Assembly: GCA_038496675.1 (NCBI GenBank)
Contig: CM076653.1
Location: 10,069,751-10,133,750, forward strand
From: Rachycentron canadum
Lineage: Eukaryota; Chordata; Actinopteri; Carangiformes; Rachycentridae
Reading direction: 5' to 3'
DNA: 64,000 bases
The notes beneath the pieces were generated by a model. That model was not told the DNA's origin, did no database searches, and was given only the letters and a program-made list of their open reading frames with translations. Below, piece by piece: positions 1 through 14,787 of the stretch. The position numbers and the translations under genes were made by a program. The first letter of the stretch is position 1, and each line of letters starts with the position of its first letter.

Positions 1-1557
1 TTGTTCAACACACAAACTACTTGTGTTCATTCACCTTCTACATCCTGGTGTCGTCTGATACTGAGCTGGACGTTTGTCTGATTTTCTCAACATGATCATC
101 CGATAATTTAATCAGAGTTGACTGATGTATGTAAACTCAGTAGCACTGGTCATATAACCTTCGAAACGAGCCACAACTTAACCGAGCACATGCACAATAT
201 GTTACAATACGCTCCAGTATGTAAACGAAGAGCACCACACACCCGCGTGAGAGACAAAAACACAACAGATGTGGCTCCAGTGAAGTTAACTGCAAGTCTA
301 AATTTACACACATTAGCCACAACATTACTTACTTACCTACCTACTTACTGATTAAATAGAAAGTGCAAGTTCACAAACATACTGACTGAACAGATCAGCA
401 GCAGACTTGTTGTTACTGCAGATCTGTTTAAACCTACAAGCTTCATGTTTAACAAAAGAAAACATTGTGACCTCTACATAAGCAGTGTATGTTCATAATA
501 TTGTGTCCACCCATCTTTACTGAACTTCCTTTGTAACACACTGCATCATCTGCACCAATACACCTTCACTACAGGGTAAAAATGTCTGTTTGAATTGCGA
601 CCTAAATAATGAAGTCAATTTTTATTTGTACAGCACTAATTCACAACAGAAGTTATCTCAAGGCACTTTCCAAATATAGCAGGTCTAGACCTTCTGTTTT
701 TCATCTTATTTATTAAAATACCAAAGCTTTTCTCTCATCCCCTGTGGTCACCTGTTCAGAGGCTTCGCTTCACTAGCAAACTGACCAACAAAGCTCATTC
801 TTCATCCCTCGTGCATCAGAGGAAAGATGAAGGTTTGCATGAGTTACTGGTTACGTGGTTTGCATAAAGGAAACCCAACAGCTGTTGAGGTAAAGACAAG
901 ATGCTGCGTGGTCTGTCTGTCAGCTTTAATATCTCAGACTGTCACTCTTTACTGTTTTGCATATGGATGCTGTTTTCCATTGTCTATTAGGAACAATTTT
1001 ACAAATTAAACGAAGGATGTTTGCAACATGGGCTGAGGACAACATGGGGAATTTGATGTGCCCAGAAAAAGATTAAGAGTGAAAGGGAGGGATGTGAACT
1101 ACGGTGGAAACTGGGAGCTTGTCAAGTCTGACTGAGCTGAGGTGGTAGGAAGATGATGAGGAGAAGGCAAGGACTCATCACCAAACACTCCATTAATCAA
1201 GCAAACTCCCACGATACAGGAAATATAACTGCCATCTGCTCTCCTGCACGCAGGGGAGTGAGAGGTGGAGGTCGGGGAGGAGGGGGGTGGGGGTAGAAAA
1301 TGAGGAGGAGGGAAAGTTGCAGAGTGTGGATGTCCCAGACAGGCTCCATTAGAGGCCTGACCGCAGATGGCAAGTCTCACCGCCAGGCCACCCAAGTGGA
1401 GCTCACATTGAGTTTGAGGGGGAGATTGGAGGTACAGGACGGGAGACGGGGACGGGAAGGCTGAGGAAAATAAAATATTAAACTGGTGGGAATTTTCAGT
1501 AATGTTGTCATCAATGCAGCCACATGTTTGAATCAGCTGTTACTGTCACACTCTTAC
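1..1557. other. crppa intron 6 (partial)
   Basis: No exon found. The C-terminal crppa residues could not be found here in minus-strand frames. It holds one dispersed repeat fragment (618-676) and a GC-rich purine stretch at 1255-1310. Confidence 0.7.
618..676 (-). repeat. Dispersed fish repeat fragment
   Basis: TTTTTATTTGTACAGCAC, then CAGAAGTTATCTCAAGGCAC is a fragment common in fish genomes. Left end of the window, in crppa intron. Confidence 0.45.
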
Positions 1558-2579
1558 CATGTCCTGAGCTCCAGCAGCCTTCTGCAGGGCGTTGGCCAAA
1601 GTCACAGCTCGTGCTGAGCCGCCTGTGACGACGCAGGCCGAGCGAGACAGAGTCTCTGCAAGAGAAATGAACACAAATCTTCTAGCAGTTATTCTGGTGC
1701 CATCAGCGGAGATCTACTGCTGCACATAAATACTGAATACATAACAAGCAGCCAAGAACAGCTGATGCCTCACATGCCCTGCAGCCTCACAGCTACAACA
1801 CCATTACAGCCAAATTCAGAAACATGGGTATTTTTTTCCTTACAATTCTTTTCCATCTTTTACCTTTTGATTATAGTCAAACATGGTTGTCATATGTAAT
1901 GGTGAAAGTTATATGGTTTGGCCATTCAAAAGACAAGAGGTTATAATAAGCCTCTGAGCAGTGACGGGTCTTCAGGTCAGATAGGAGGCTGCAGTGAGTT
2001 GGTATTAAAAAGTGACGAGATGGGCCGGGGCCAGCTCATTAACACCTGTTTATGCTAACGTTAGATATGTGGCAATCGCAAAAAAATGTTTCTTTAAGGT
2101 ATAGATGCCGAGTCTGACAGTTAAAGCTGAAGATATCTAAATAGATCCTGTTGTTTAGCTTCTGTGCTAATGTTAGCTCTGCTGTATTTTAAACAGACTG
2201 ACAGGACTAAGCTCCAAGGCTGAACAATTAGTCGAAACAATTGGAATCGCAACATCACGGTGTGGGTCTTTCTAAGGTTTTTAATATTACAGCAGAGGTT
2301 TATCTAACTCTCATATCTCACTTTCATACACACAAGTGGGGAAAGATGAAAGATTTTAAAGGCTCATTGCTGCAATCACACACTCTGGTTCAAACCCTGA
2401 GCTCGTCACAGCCACTGCTGCCTTCATGGCTGCCTCACAGAAAACAGTCCAAAAATTCAACTCGACAGGCGCACACTTCTCCACAGGATGCACACAGCCA
2501 CATGCAGGCCTACGCACACACATACACACACGGAGCAGGGTATCCAAGTACGTGTGAGCACAGAGAAACAGAAACACAA

Positions 2580-2610
<31 letters not shown>

Positions 2611-5600
2611 GAAACACTCGACAGTTTCTCACACTGACAGATGTGAGAACTTGTCTCTAAAGAACACACAATGAATTCATTCACCTCAGAGGCTCTGGGA
2701 ATAATCACCATGCACCTTATGTCACCATCAAACAGGTGATTGTTGGTCCAGGTGCTCGTGGGGTGAAGCACAGGGCTCTGTTTATTTCCATTTCTCTGAT
2801 TGTGATTGTCTTCCTTGTCCTGACTTGCTCTCCGTCGTATTCACAGACAGCTTCCATCCATCCCGACCGGTGCTCAACAAAGAATTTCTCCTTCTCAATA
2901 CAGCCAGGACCCATTTTGGTTCAATGTCGCCCATTCAGCTCTGATTCAAAAACACCCTTGTGCTGCTCCTGTCAGACCGTTTAACCTGCCTTTTATGTAT
3001 ATACTGTATGTCTACATACATTATGTATGCATATAATGTGAGCAGAAGAAAAGCTCCACTGTGCACAGTAAACACAGGAAATCGTGTAATTCTTAAAGAA
3101 GGTTACTCACCTTTGATAATCGACTCTGCAGCAGCTAAATCCCTTTTGTAGGTTACCTGCAGGGCAAAATAATGTGTTACAGATCAGCTCAGCCAAACCA
3201 TAAGAAAACAACTACAAAACAAAACAACAACAACAAAAAAAAACGTAGCTAGAGGTTCTTAGGTCTCTGAAAATATCAAGAGAAATTAAAATTTGTTTTT
3301 GCAGCTCAAAGCACTGACAAATAAACACTGGAAAACTGAGCAATGTGTCTTTCCAGAAACAGTGTCCAACTTACTCCAGATCAATGGTCCCCAGTGTCAT
3401 GAATAGGAAACAGGGCGTGGACATCAAATAATAAAAGATACATTCTCCTCCACAAACTTATATTTATCCTTCAAACCTTTCTCTTATCTTTGCTTTTTTT
3501 TAGCTACTATAACAAAAAAAGAGATTTCCAATACAGGAACTTTTCCAATTGATCAGGAACCATTTCAGAAACTAAGAAACGTTCAACTTGAGGTCCTAGA
3601 GTCTAAGGTAGCACTTTCCTGAGGCCCCAAAACTACTCAGCTAAATTGGCAATCCTAAAGTTAAACTCATAGACCTGGTCACAGCCTTGTATTTATCCCT
3701 AAGTAAAAATTTGGGAACCACCAGTCGGGATTATCCAGAGTAACCAAGGCACCGTTTCTAGAAAAACACATTGCTCTTTAAATTATATTTAAATGTCAGT
3801 CTTCAAATCTTTTAGCACCACAAACAAAATTCAGACCAGGGTGGAGACAGGAATCTTAAAACCTCAGCACATGAAACCAAAACTATCTCCATGGTTAGAT
3901 AAGTGAAACTAAGAAAAACATGTCTTTTGTGATTTAATCCTTTAAAGCCTGAGTTACATGATCTTAGAACAAAACATTTACATTTCAACTAATCTCTACA
4001 CGTTAATCCCGGACGTCACATTCAATATATTGGCGTTTCCTCTTCTGCCAGCACCCCTCACTTTTAATTCACGAGCCCTACTTGTGCCCATATGATAAAT
4101 AAGTAGCGGGCACACAGCTGTACAAGCCAAAGTGTTACCAGACCCACAATCCTCAACCCAAACCAGGCGTCTGGCGAGCTCACCTTCCACAGTGTTGGCG
4201 GGCCCTCGATGAGTTTGGCATTGGTGCCACAGTACTGCAGAGCCAGATGGAGACACTCGGTGCCAAAGTCAAAGTCAGACTCGGTGCACTGCAGAGGGGA
4301 TAGGACAGAGAGGGCGGTCGGTGGACAATGTCTTTCCATCGCACGCAGAGCAACTGTGGCACACTGTGTTGTCCACTAGTCCACTACGTTTTACAAAAAT
4401 AAATTATGACTTTATTAATTTCTTTATCCTTTTATAAGGCATCTCCTCTAATTGTCCTTATTTATATTGAAGTACGGTGGCTCCAGCAAATTTATATTTC
4501 ATAGTATTGCATGTCCACTTATGTCTGCTGAAGACAATATACTATTATGTACTATACTGAATATCCCAGATGTGCAGTAAAAGTCAGCATTAGGCAGGCA
4601 ATCATCTAAATAAACAAAAACAATTATCATTAAAAAATATACACACAGATTCATGGCTGCCAGTGCCATTTAGTTTATACAGTGCCAAGTATATTGTATC
4701 TTTTCCCTCCTTAACTTAATCTTATTTCTGTCCTGCTTTTGTTTGGATTTACTCCACTTTCCTTTTTTTTTTTTTTTTAAATTGCCCTCTGAACCTATTG
4801 TTGCTTTTGCTTCAATTGTCAAAGCACTTTGTAAACTCTGCCTTTAAAAGGTGGAATATAAATAAAGTAAACATTATTAGAGTGCACTAAATAAACCTTT
4901 ATTTTGAAAATAAAGATCCTAATCTCTTCCAACAGGGATTTAACAACAAGACTGACTGTGACGTGTTAATGTCCCGATGAGAAGAGCCCAAACACCCGGC
5001 TACGGCTGTCGCCAGCGTGGAAGTGGAGACATTGGAGACTAATGGTGGTGGGAGAACCATGGATACACGAGTATCCAACCAAACAACAAAAGGTCATTAT
5101 CACACATATGAAGCACGTTTGGAAACGTGCCGGTCAACTCAAGGGCCACCTCACATTGCTACTGTCTGAAGAGTTCAGGTCCTGTATGACCTGCTCTGCA
5201 CTCTGTGATCCAGTGCTTGTTCTTCTGTGCAGACATTCCTCAGATAATCCGGCTCCTTCACTTGAACTTCATGCACATATTTCAAAGATCTCACTATCTG
5301 GAGCCGTTTTACAGCGTCTTCATCACGAAGCAACAGACTCATAACACGGAGCTGCCATCACCACATTTTTCAGCAGATACTTCAGAGGATAGTGTTTTCT
5401 TTAGCCGATGGAGCGTTGGCGCTGCAGCGCTCTTATCTTTCTGAATTAAGATTTAAAATGTGTATTTTTCGGTTTCAGCGGGTCAAAAGACATTTTCCCA
5501 CATTTTTCTGAACGGGGTTTTCTCCCTGAACTGTGGGTAATAGACAAATGGTTGTTCCTGCACGTGCAAGAGATTTCAAAACTTTATCTTAGTCTGGTGC

Positions 5601-8600
5601 CAGTGGTGGTGCCGTTTGTTTCATGTTTGCAGGAGCAGTATGATCAATTTGAGGATCCTGTAGCGTTTCCATTCCTCAATCTAAATGTTTTAACAACACG
5701 GGAATTTATGTTACTAAACTTTTTGAGGGGTTTTTAGAGAATTTAGTAGAGTTCAGGGAAATCACCTGTTATTTTCAAACCAAAGATGCTTTTAACAACT
5801 TTTATCATAAATGTTCAAGTGGGTTAAACTTTATTGCTCCATTTCAACGGCAGAGATCTCACTTTGTTTATTTCCATGGAGTTTGAAGAAACCGATCCAA
5901 GGCTCATTAGTAGGTTACAAACATGTGGTTCTGGTATATTTTACTGAAGGAAAATGCTACACATGCAAATTTGATGCTTTAAAAAACAAAAAAACAAAAA
6001 AAAACAAACAAAAAAAAAAACCAAAACAGCTTACATAACATAAACAAGCTTGACAACAGCTTCACGTGCTATGACAAGGAAAATGTACCAGTCTGTCATA
6101 ATCAGCTGAATGTCACATTTTGAGGAAACAAAATAAATAGTCAGGTGGAACGCTGAGATAAATTTCCTGGCTTTAGATCTCTGGCTTTTTCAGCTGCTGA
6201 GTGTTTCACTGTCAACTGTCTGTCTGCTCTTTGGTGCTGAGCCAGCGACGAGAGCAGTGAGACTGAACCAAACCCGAACAAAAACCAAAAGTTGTGGGCT
6301 GCAAACACAAAACAATGAGCTGAAAGATCAGAGGCCTGAAATCCACCCACACTCATATGTCTTTGCTAAATATGCACCAGGGTTAGAGCTATGGGTTTTG
6401 AGTTAGGGTGAGCCACAGCTATATTCTCAGTCAGCCTGAAACTTGTCTCTCACAGGGCGACGGTGGGACAATCTGACTACACTTTGACCGGTCCACGTTC
6501 TGCACAGGTGCAAACGTGGACTGAACATTTCCTACTTTACAAGTGCCAGGTTTGCAGAAATCAAAGACAATCAAGGGCAATAATCACACTGAAATTCAAG
6601 CCTTGATGTTGCTCAAAGCCTTCGAAAGCCGGGAAAATTAAACAGTTTCTACAAGGGGGGACCGTTTTCACTTTGCACATACTCAACTGATCCAATGTCC
6701 AATATAAAAACATTGATTACAGCAGCTTTAAATTCGAGTATAGAGAAAAAAGTATCAGCACCAAAACTCCAGCCCTTGTGTCTTTATTAACGTCATGATT
6801 GCTGACTGTGATCTTGTTTCCTGAACTAATCTTAATTCAGATAAATATGTTCCTGTGAACATTTCATCTGTCTCCCTCCACTAAGTGCTGGGAAAGCTCA
6901 CTTTGCAAAGATCACATGAAAGTTTTGACTCAGGCGATGACCTCATTGGTCCCGACTACAAAGACGAGTTCACGCTACCTGACATTACACCCGGGTAATA
7001 TTTTATCAAGGAGAGGGGTCTTTTATTCCAGGGACCCTGGAACTGAGGAGAGAAATTGCAGGAGAAATACGCTCTCGGTCCTGAGGTAATTTGACCTTTA
7101 GCATTTTCTCTCAGTACAAAAGCCGTCAGCGGGGGCTGGATAAAGTGTCTGCCCCTTTGTCTTTTCTGCTCCAAGTTCTTCTACACCCAATAGATGTTGA
7201 GCTACAAATGTGCAGCTCTGCAGATTTCTCATGCACATGTCCTACAGTCCTAACCTGACACTTTCCCTTCTTTTGAAAGATTGAGGAGAAACACAACAAG
7301 AGGAGAGGCTCAACCGACCCCGACTTCCTCCCTCCCCAGCGACCTCCCCAGTTTGACTTAATTTTTGCAACTTGACCGGCCTTGACACTGCAGCACAAAT
7401 GTGAGCTCATTTTCTAAAAAGGCCAAAGCCAATAAGGCTCTTAAAGCAATCTTAAGATCCATATGTGCCAGGAATAAAAATAACTGCAGACAAATGGGGC
7501 TCCAATTGGAGGCATGCTTTAGCTCTTAGCTCAAAGCTTGTGGTGTTCTTCAAAAACGTGGCTATCGGACGAACCCATCTGATGGAGTCAAGGTTGAAAT
7601 AGCAAACTCAAAGTGTCTGAAAAATAAATAGGGTCAACTTCTGCCACTCCAGTTTCATATGAAGTTGTGTTGCCAAGTCTTTGCAGTAAGCCCCTGCTTT
7701 CAGAGAAGAATCAACACATTTGCAGTTTACGTCAGCCGGTGAATTCTTTCCATTTTTTTCCAGGTACACATATTAAAACGCCCTCGACTGCTGAGACTAT
7801 TAATCCGAATCCACCTAAATGTGCCATGTGATTTCAGTGCCGTTCCCCTGGTTTTTTCCAGCTCAGCCTTCGTTCACTTTTGTTCCACAGACTAATCTGC
7901 GGCACTGTGGCAGAATATATTAACATGTCATTCCTTTCCCAGATGCAGTGAAAATGATAGCAGAGTGAGACCCTGCAGGTTCTGGCACATCAGCCGAACA
8001 ATGAAGGACTGTAAAGGCCCGATGTGATGTATGAGAACCAAAGTTCCTTTGTCATCTAAGTGGTGTAATTTTTACAGCATAAATCTCAGCCTGACTTGTT
8101 TTGTAATTATTTCACACCAGGAGTGAGCAGCACACGCCTGCAGGACTTAGATTTTTCCATCTTGTAATATCAAGTGTTTTTGTTGCTGTGGAAATCACAC
8201 TTTTGGTTGGATTTGCAAGTGTCATTAGAACAAAACAAGTTGGGTGGATCTGACCTGATCTGTGCTCTATCCTGACTGTCAGGCAGGTCGATCATACGCC
8301 TCCCACGTCCCAATGCGTACTCTTGCATATGCATACGCTTATTTTTTTTTATTTATCCATTTTCCTCTAAATTCCATCATTTAAAAAATTAACACGTTAG
8401 ACGTGAAACTAGAGACTGAGACCATTAACTCATTAGGAAAATGTTTACTGGGCTAATAAATCAAGTGAAAAGTAGGGACATTTTCCCGTAGACTTCAATA
8501 CAATCGGACTTTTTACAACCAGTGGAGTCGCCTCCTGATGATTAGAATTTAGGTTTAGGTTTAAGACAAGTGTGTATGTTCAACTATTATATACTGTGGC

Positions 8601-9025
8601 TGTGGCCGTACATGTTAACAATGTGTATTTAATTTATATATGCAGGTTTATGAAAACAACATAAATATTATATAACAACATATAATATATACAATATTAT
8701 GTCGCTTTATATGCTGATTTAAGTTTATCTAATTATTTTAATAATTAATAATTCTAATGTTTATCTTCTCATCTTGTGAAAGTGTTCTTAGACTTCTGGA
8801 CCATACTCAACATAGAAAATCAACATATCCTGACAGACTTTTGGATGGATATATATTTATGTAACACGTGTCAACAATATAAACATTCACACATTAACAT
8901 GTATATTTGTATGGGCTACACATGCGTGTCAATATGAAACTGTTCCAATTTCTAATTGGTTTCATATTTAATTTTTACATACATGTGTGTTTTTATTTTA
9001 TATGCATTTCATATTTGGAAATGTA

Positions 9026-9075
<50 letters not shown>

Positions 9076-12000
9076 TTAACATATGAACAAATGACATGAG
9101 TTTTGCTTTTGTTTGGTAATGAGCATCAATTTATGATCAGTTGTTTTACCAGTGAAAACTGTTTCAAAATGATCACAAAATTCAAAACAGATTTGCTGAG
9201 TGTTTTAATGTGTCTTCTCCATCTTTAATCCATTAAGACCCTGTAATAAATTTAGCGTGGTAGAATAAAGTTTCTGTTTAGATTCCCTCTCTCTTTCACA
9301 CAAGCTTGTTCCTCTTTTAAATTCTCTTATTCTATATATCTTATTTCCATCCATACATTGCCCTAGCTGACGGTAACGAAAGGGTAAATGCTTATTCATG
9401 TGTTGAGTGAGATGAGAAGGACCCGCAACCACAAATAGTCCTGTTAATGACATTTGAGGCAACATGACAAAGGTGGGTGAGTCATGGCGAGTCGTCGACC
9501 TCTCCTTCTTCCCGTGCACTAATATCTGAAGCAGGGGCGCAGCAAGCTGATACTGACCTGATTAATCATTTGTTTAGAAAAGTCAAGCTGCAGTCTCCAC
9601 ACTCCTACATACAAGAATGACTCCACGCAGTGAGGTTGGATGATTTAAGTTTGGGGCAGTTCTTGATTCTCTGAGCTGAGGTACGAGAGAGAAAAAGTGA
9701 GGACGGTGCAGCTTCAGTGTAAAGTAATGGAAATAAAACACTAATTAACTGGTTGGTGCAGGTGACCTGAGCTCATGTTTGCCACAAGAGGGAACTGTCA
9801 GCTCCTACTTGTCAGATTGTGCCAGTTTATGGCATCGACATAGAGCAAAAAGCTCTTTTGTGTAGTTGTTTATACTGAATGTTATATTGTGTGACAGAAT
9901 GATAGTGTATGTGTTAAGTAGAGAGCAGGTTTTCACTGTATAAAAATCAACAGGAGGCATTTAATACATCATTTCAACCTTGATTTTATCGACAAGGAGA
10001 CATTTGTGTTTCTTTGCAGTTATAGTGACATTTTTCGTAACCAGGAGCTGAGAGACTTTAGCCACAAAACTTTTCAACGTGCATTTAATGTCCTGCCACT
10101 TAAACACACTGCATTCACAAACGTTACGTCATCATGGGTACATTAAAGGACGGGTCCTACCCTCTGATAGGCTTGACGGATGACGTCGTATGTGAACCCC
10201 TGAGGCATCTCGCTGGCTCTGTATCTGGCTCGCTCCAGAGAATGATCCAGGAAGCCCTCTGTCGTGGTGGCAATCACCGTGGACACGAGAGGTCGGATGG
10301 CTCCCGCTGCCTGGGTGAAGGAGGAGGAGTCAGTTGTTATGTTTGTATGTTCATGTTATATTTGAACATAATCAATATATATCATCTTTTAAAGAGATGT
10401 AGTAAATCATGCAACCAAACAAGCTCTGTAAAGTCTCAAAGCTGCTCTCAAACATTCAGGAATTTTGTGCAATCAGACGCCACGACTTTGGCATTTGTCA
10501 CAAAACGTGACAAACTGCTGCTGCAAAGATCTGCAGCCAATGTGAACACACGTGTGTTTTAACATAAGAAAATGTAATTTAATTCTGTGTGACACAGTGC
10601 TCCATTATAATAACAATCCACCAAGGTGCAAGGGCAGCCTCCTTGGTGCAGCATGCGCCTGGCGAAGCAGCTATTTTGGGACCCGCCCTACATGCATTTG
10701 CGCATCATGTTTGAGACCATGTTAAAACAGAGCTGTTCTTCTCACTCTGGATTCCCTTGTAGATAAAATCAGCAACGTTTGGCCTTTATATAATCAAGAA
10801 TTATCATTTATGAATGAAGGCCAGGAAATGCTGTGGAGAGCCCTAGAAAAAGCTAATATGTTGACCTTGAATTGTTCAGCCATAACTGCACTCGTCACAC
10901 ACAACCTTTACTCGGTCGGGCTCTTCGTCAGCAGCCAGCTGGAGCTCGCTCTGCTTGTACTTCCTCTCATGGAAATTCAGAACAATCAGGATTTCTGAGA
11001 TAATATTTTCATGTTCTCTCCGTAGCGTGATTAAAGACAGCTCCCAGCAGTAGGAAGTCAGTGAGCGTGTGCAGGAGAAACGCCTCGTGAATGGAGGGAA
11101 AGCAAACATGTGTTCTGCGCGTTACACATGCTGTTAGAATCAAAATTAATCTCCTCTTCCTCGGCGCAGACATGGATTTCTGACATGAGAGGGGATACGG
11201 GTGAAATAATGAAGACCAGACCGCCTGCTGAGAGAGTTCATCACAAAACCTCACACACAGACACAGACACAGACACAGACGCATGCCATAAATGTTGGTC
11301 CGGTATCAGGGAGCTCTTGCTTTTTTTTCCTCCCCCCAACCTGTGTGACCTGCATTCAAGTCTTTTCTCAGCTGCCGAGCTTTACACATGAATAATTAGG
11401 AAACGAATCTGCAAGTTTCTTTGTCCGAACAGCCACAACCTCAGCCCCATGTTTTCCATCCATCACCGCTGAAATAAACACTGTCACTGGGAGCGATGGG
11501 CACGTCACTCTGATAAACACTTTATGAGAAGACGGAGACGCCGATCAGAGGGACTATTTGACGTCTTTGGTCTGAGTCCGACTCTGGAAAACACAACCCT
11601 GTTAGATTTTTAGCATTTGGTTTGTTTTACGTTCACACTGCGCGGTGAAGACTCCATAGTGCGCACAAACAACAGTCACATGTCCTCCCACCAGGTGAAA
11701 GCTTCGACTCCAGGTCCCAGAGCTGCTGCTCAGCTTGATGGATTTGTTTATAGTCAGAGCTGTAATTGACCTTCTCTGGTTCTTAGCTAAAAGCACAAAA
11801 AGCAATGAAGTATGAGCTACAGCTGAGATTAAATTAGATGTTCTGCGCTTTCCAAGTGTGAGGAAATACTGGCATTTTGAGATTGTTTCCTCTATTTGTA
11901 GAGGGATTACAATCTTTCTGAACTGCTCCTGGAAATAGACACATCCTGCCTTCATAAGCTACTGGAAAAATTGACAATACATCCTCGATTCATATTCACG

Positions 12001-14442
12001 AATGGGAGCTTTGGAGATGATTATTTTAATGTACGGAGCTTTGAAGGCTTCATCAGGGCAGGGTCACAGTAACTCAGACTCATTTCCATTCATTTCTGAC
12101 ACAACAAATCTCCTGTCTGCTTCATTTTGTAACAAAAAAAAAAAAAAAAAAATTCTGTCTTTATTAAGACAGAATTATTATTAATATCTGCAGCGTTTTG
12201 ACTTTGGCTACAGCTAAAGAACACAATCACAACCTGACAAGCAGCAAATCAGAACTTTGTGTGTGTTTTAGGGCTGTGCATAATGATTGATCATTTTCAT
12301 TATCGATTGATTATTTATTATTTTAAAATAATCAGCTTTTATTTTGATAATCAATTAAGAAAAAAATAGTTAAGGTTAATTTAAAGTCTATTAAATATTT
12401 TGAGGTTTTAAACTGTTGGTCAGACAAAAAAAAGAAAATAAATAAGATTCATTTTTACTTGTACAAGACAAATTATTGAAGCAAATCCTCACATTTGAAA
12501 AGCTGCTGACAGATTTTTGATTCACTTAATTCAACTTAAGTCAACTAGTAAAATAGTTGCTGAATAATTTGCTGTTCACTTGACTAATTATTCCTTGTGA
12601 CCAATTTAACTAATTAACTAATTTATTCCTTCCAAGCACAGTTCAAAGATGCAGCATTTTGGGGGATGTTGGCTTTTACCACACTGACCCCTTGCTCCAT
12701 AGCAGCCATGGCGATCTTGTACAGAAAGTCCTCCTCCACGAAAGGCCGCACAGCATCGTGGATGATGACCACCTTCGGCCGCTCTGCTGGTAGCTGCTCC
12801 CCCTCCTCCTTCTGCTCCTCCTGCTCCCCCAGAGCCAGGACCCCGTTGCAGATCGACCTGTGTCGAGTGGAGCCTCCTGGCACCACCCGAACCTTCCTGT
12901 GCTGGAAGCGCTGGATGATGTCCGTCATCAGGTCCATGTTTTCTTTGGCAACAACAACCACGATGCTCTGGATCCATGACACCCTGAAAGAGCACAGTGG
13001 CCACTCAGCGTTGTCTGGTTTATACAGCGAGGGTTTACACACAACAGGAAAGGTGGATACAACAAAAACAGAGCTTTTTACATTTGGGAATTTGGGCTGC
13101 AACTAATCAAACTATTTCTTTTTTTTTTTTTTTTTGCCTAAAATTTTACATTAAAAGTTCCCAAAAATATTCCATCAACTGTGATATAAAGAGACAAAAT
13201 AATCACATTCGGGAAACAAATTGTTGCTTGAAGTAAAAAATTTGACAGTAAGAATTAAAAATAGACAAGAAGATCGATACCCCTCTCAGGACTGTAAGTA
13301 AAATATGAAGTTAGAGCAAGTAGATGGTTAGCTTAGCATAACACAAAGCCTGGAAACAGCTAGTTATATCTGCTTACCAGCACTTCTAAACATGGCTAAG
13401 TAACACATCATACTTCATCTTTTAAATCTGAATAAAAACCCCACAAATGAAAATGACAAGCTGTGGCTATGTTAGCTGCTTCCCTGTTTCCAGTCTTTAT
13501 GCTAAGCTAAGCTAACTGCTGCTGACCGAAGCGTCATAGTTATTTCACAAAACGTTGTACAGCCTATTCCTTGTTGAAATAACTGCTCTGAAAATATGTT
13601 ACTGATATCAGCACTGACACCAAAATATATGAAAACACGTCTTCACAAAAGTCAATAACAATAATATATACATTCCCTACAATGAGAGACCAGATCAGGG
13701 GTTCTGGGTCCAAATCAATTCTAATGACCTCTGACCCTCCTCTGCCGGGTCGTCTTCCTCTGCAATCACGGGGCCACACAGGCAGCATCCAGTCCCAGGA
13801 TGTTACTCCGTTCATTTCCTGACAGCACGTAAACACTGACAATAAGCTCAGAGGAGACACTTGTGATTATAAACACCGGTTGTTATTGTATTGTTATAAT
13901 GAAGGTCAGGCAGTGATCACAGCAGAGTGTAAACATCCACCATCTCATCGCAGATATGAGGCATGAAGTAAGCAGAAAGTCTCAGGGTCTGTCTGCCAGT
14001 GGTGCAAGAAACACTAAACTAAACATTGTTTAGCAAGAGCAAAATGTGATCAGCAGAAAACCAGCAAGAAAACGTATGCGAGTCGTCTTAGTTTATACGC
14101 AGAGGTGCATGTAGTCGGAAGCAGATATTAGATATTAGTGTGAAAGGATCTGTTCACCCACATTAGAAAAATATTATTTTGTTTTATTCTAGTTGTACCT
14201 CACCAGTTTTTTTAGACGTCCACCTGCATCATAATAAGATGTACACCACAAGATGATGTACATTTGTTTAGTTAGTTTACCATAGTATTGTTGTAATGTC
14301 TCAGACTCATGTAAACGCTTAATTTTAATATGATTTGTACACTTAGTCAGTTCTTTAATTTTCTGTATCACCAAAAAGAAATATTCCAAGCTGGTTATTT
14401 TATCCATAAATAGCTTCTCAGTTGTTTTTTGAGAAAATGTAT

Positions 14443-14486
<44 letters not shown>

Positions 14487-14729
14487 NNNNNNNNNNNNNN
14501 NNNNNNNNNNNNNNNNNNNNNNNNNNNNNNNNNNNNNNNNNNNNNNNNNNNNNNNNNNNNNNNNNNNNNNNNNNNNNNNNNNNNNNNNNNNNNNNNNNNN
14601 NNNNNNNNNNNNNNNNNNNNNNNNNNNNNNNNNNNNNNNNNNNNNNNNNNNNNNNNNNNNNNNNNNNNNNNNNNNNNNNNNNNNNNNNNNNNNNNNNNNN
14701 NNNNNNNNNNNNNNNNNNNNNNTAGTGAG

Positions 14730-14787
<58 letters not shown>

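Larger units (their letters stand above)
4289..10160. other. crppa intron 3
   Basis: Large intron with one retroposon tail (4785-4880) and one GT microsatellite (9027-9072). The stretch 6900-8130 is unique, balanced in composition and looks unlike the repeats around it. No exon seen. Confidence 0.75.

Noticed and set aside
1..1557. Last crppa exons within the window
   Set aside because: No minus-strand frame gives the conserved C-terminal region with splice sites; they should lie beyond the left edge.
12618..13106. Three overlapping ORFs of 128, 159 and 146 codons on both strands
   Set aside because: Only the minus-strand frame from 12983 to 12689 carries ISPD motifs and splice sites; the others are shadows of that GC-rich exon.
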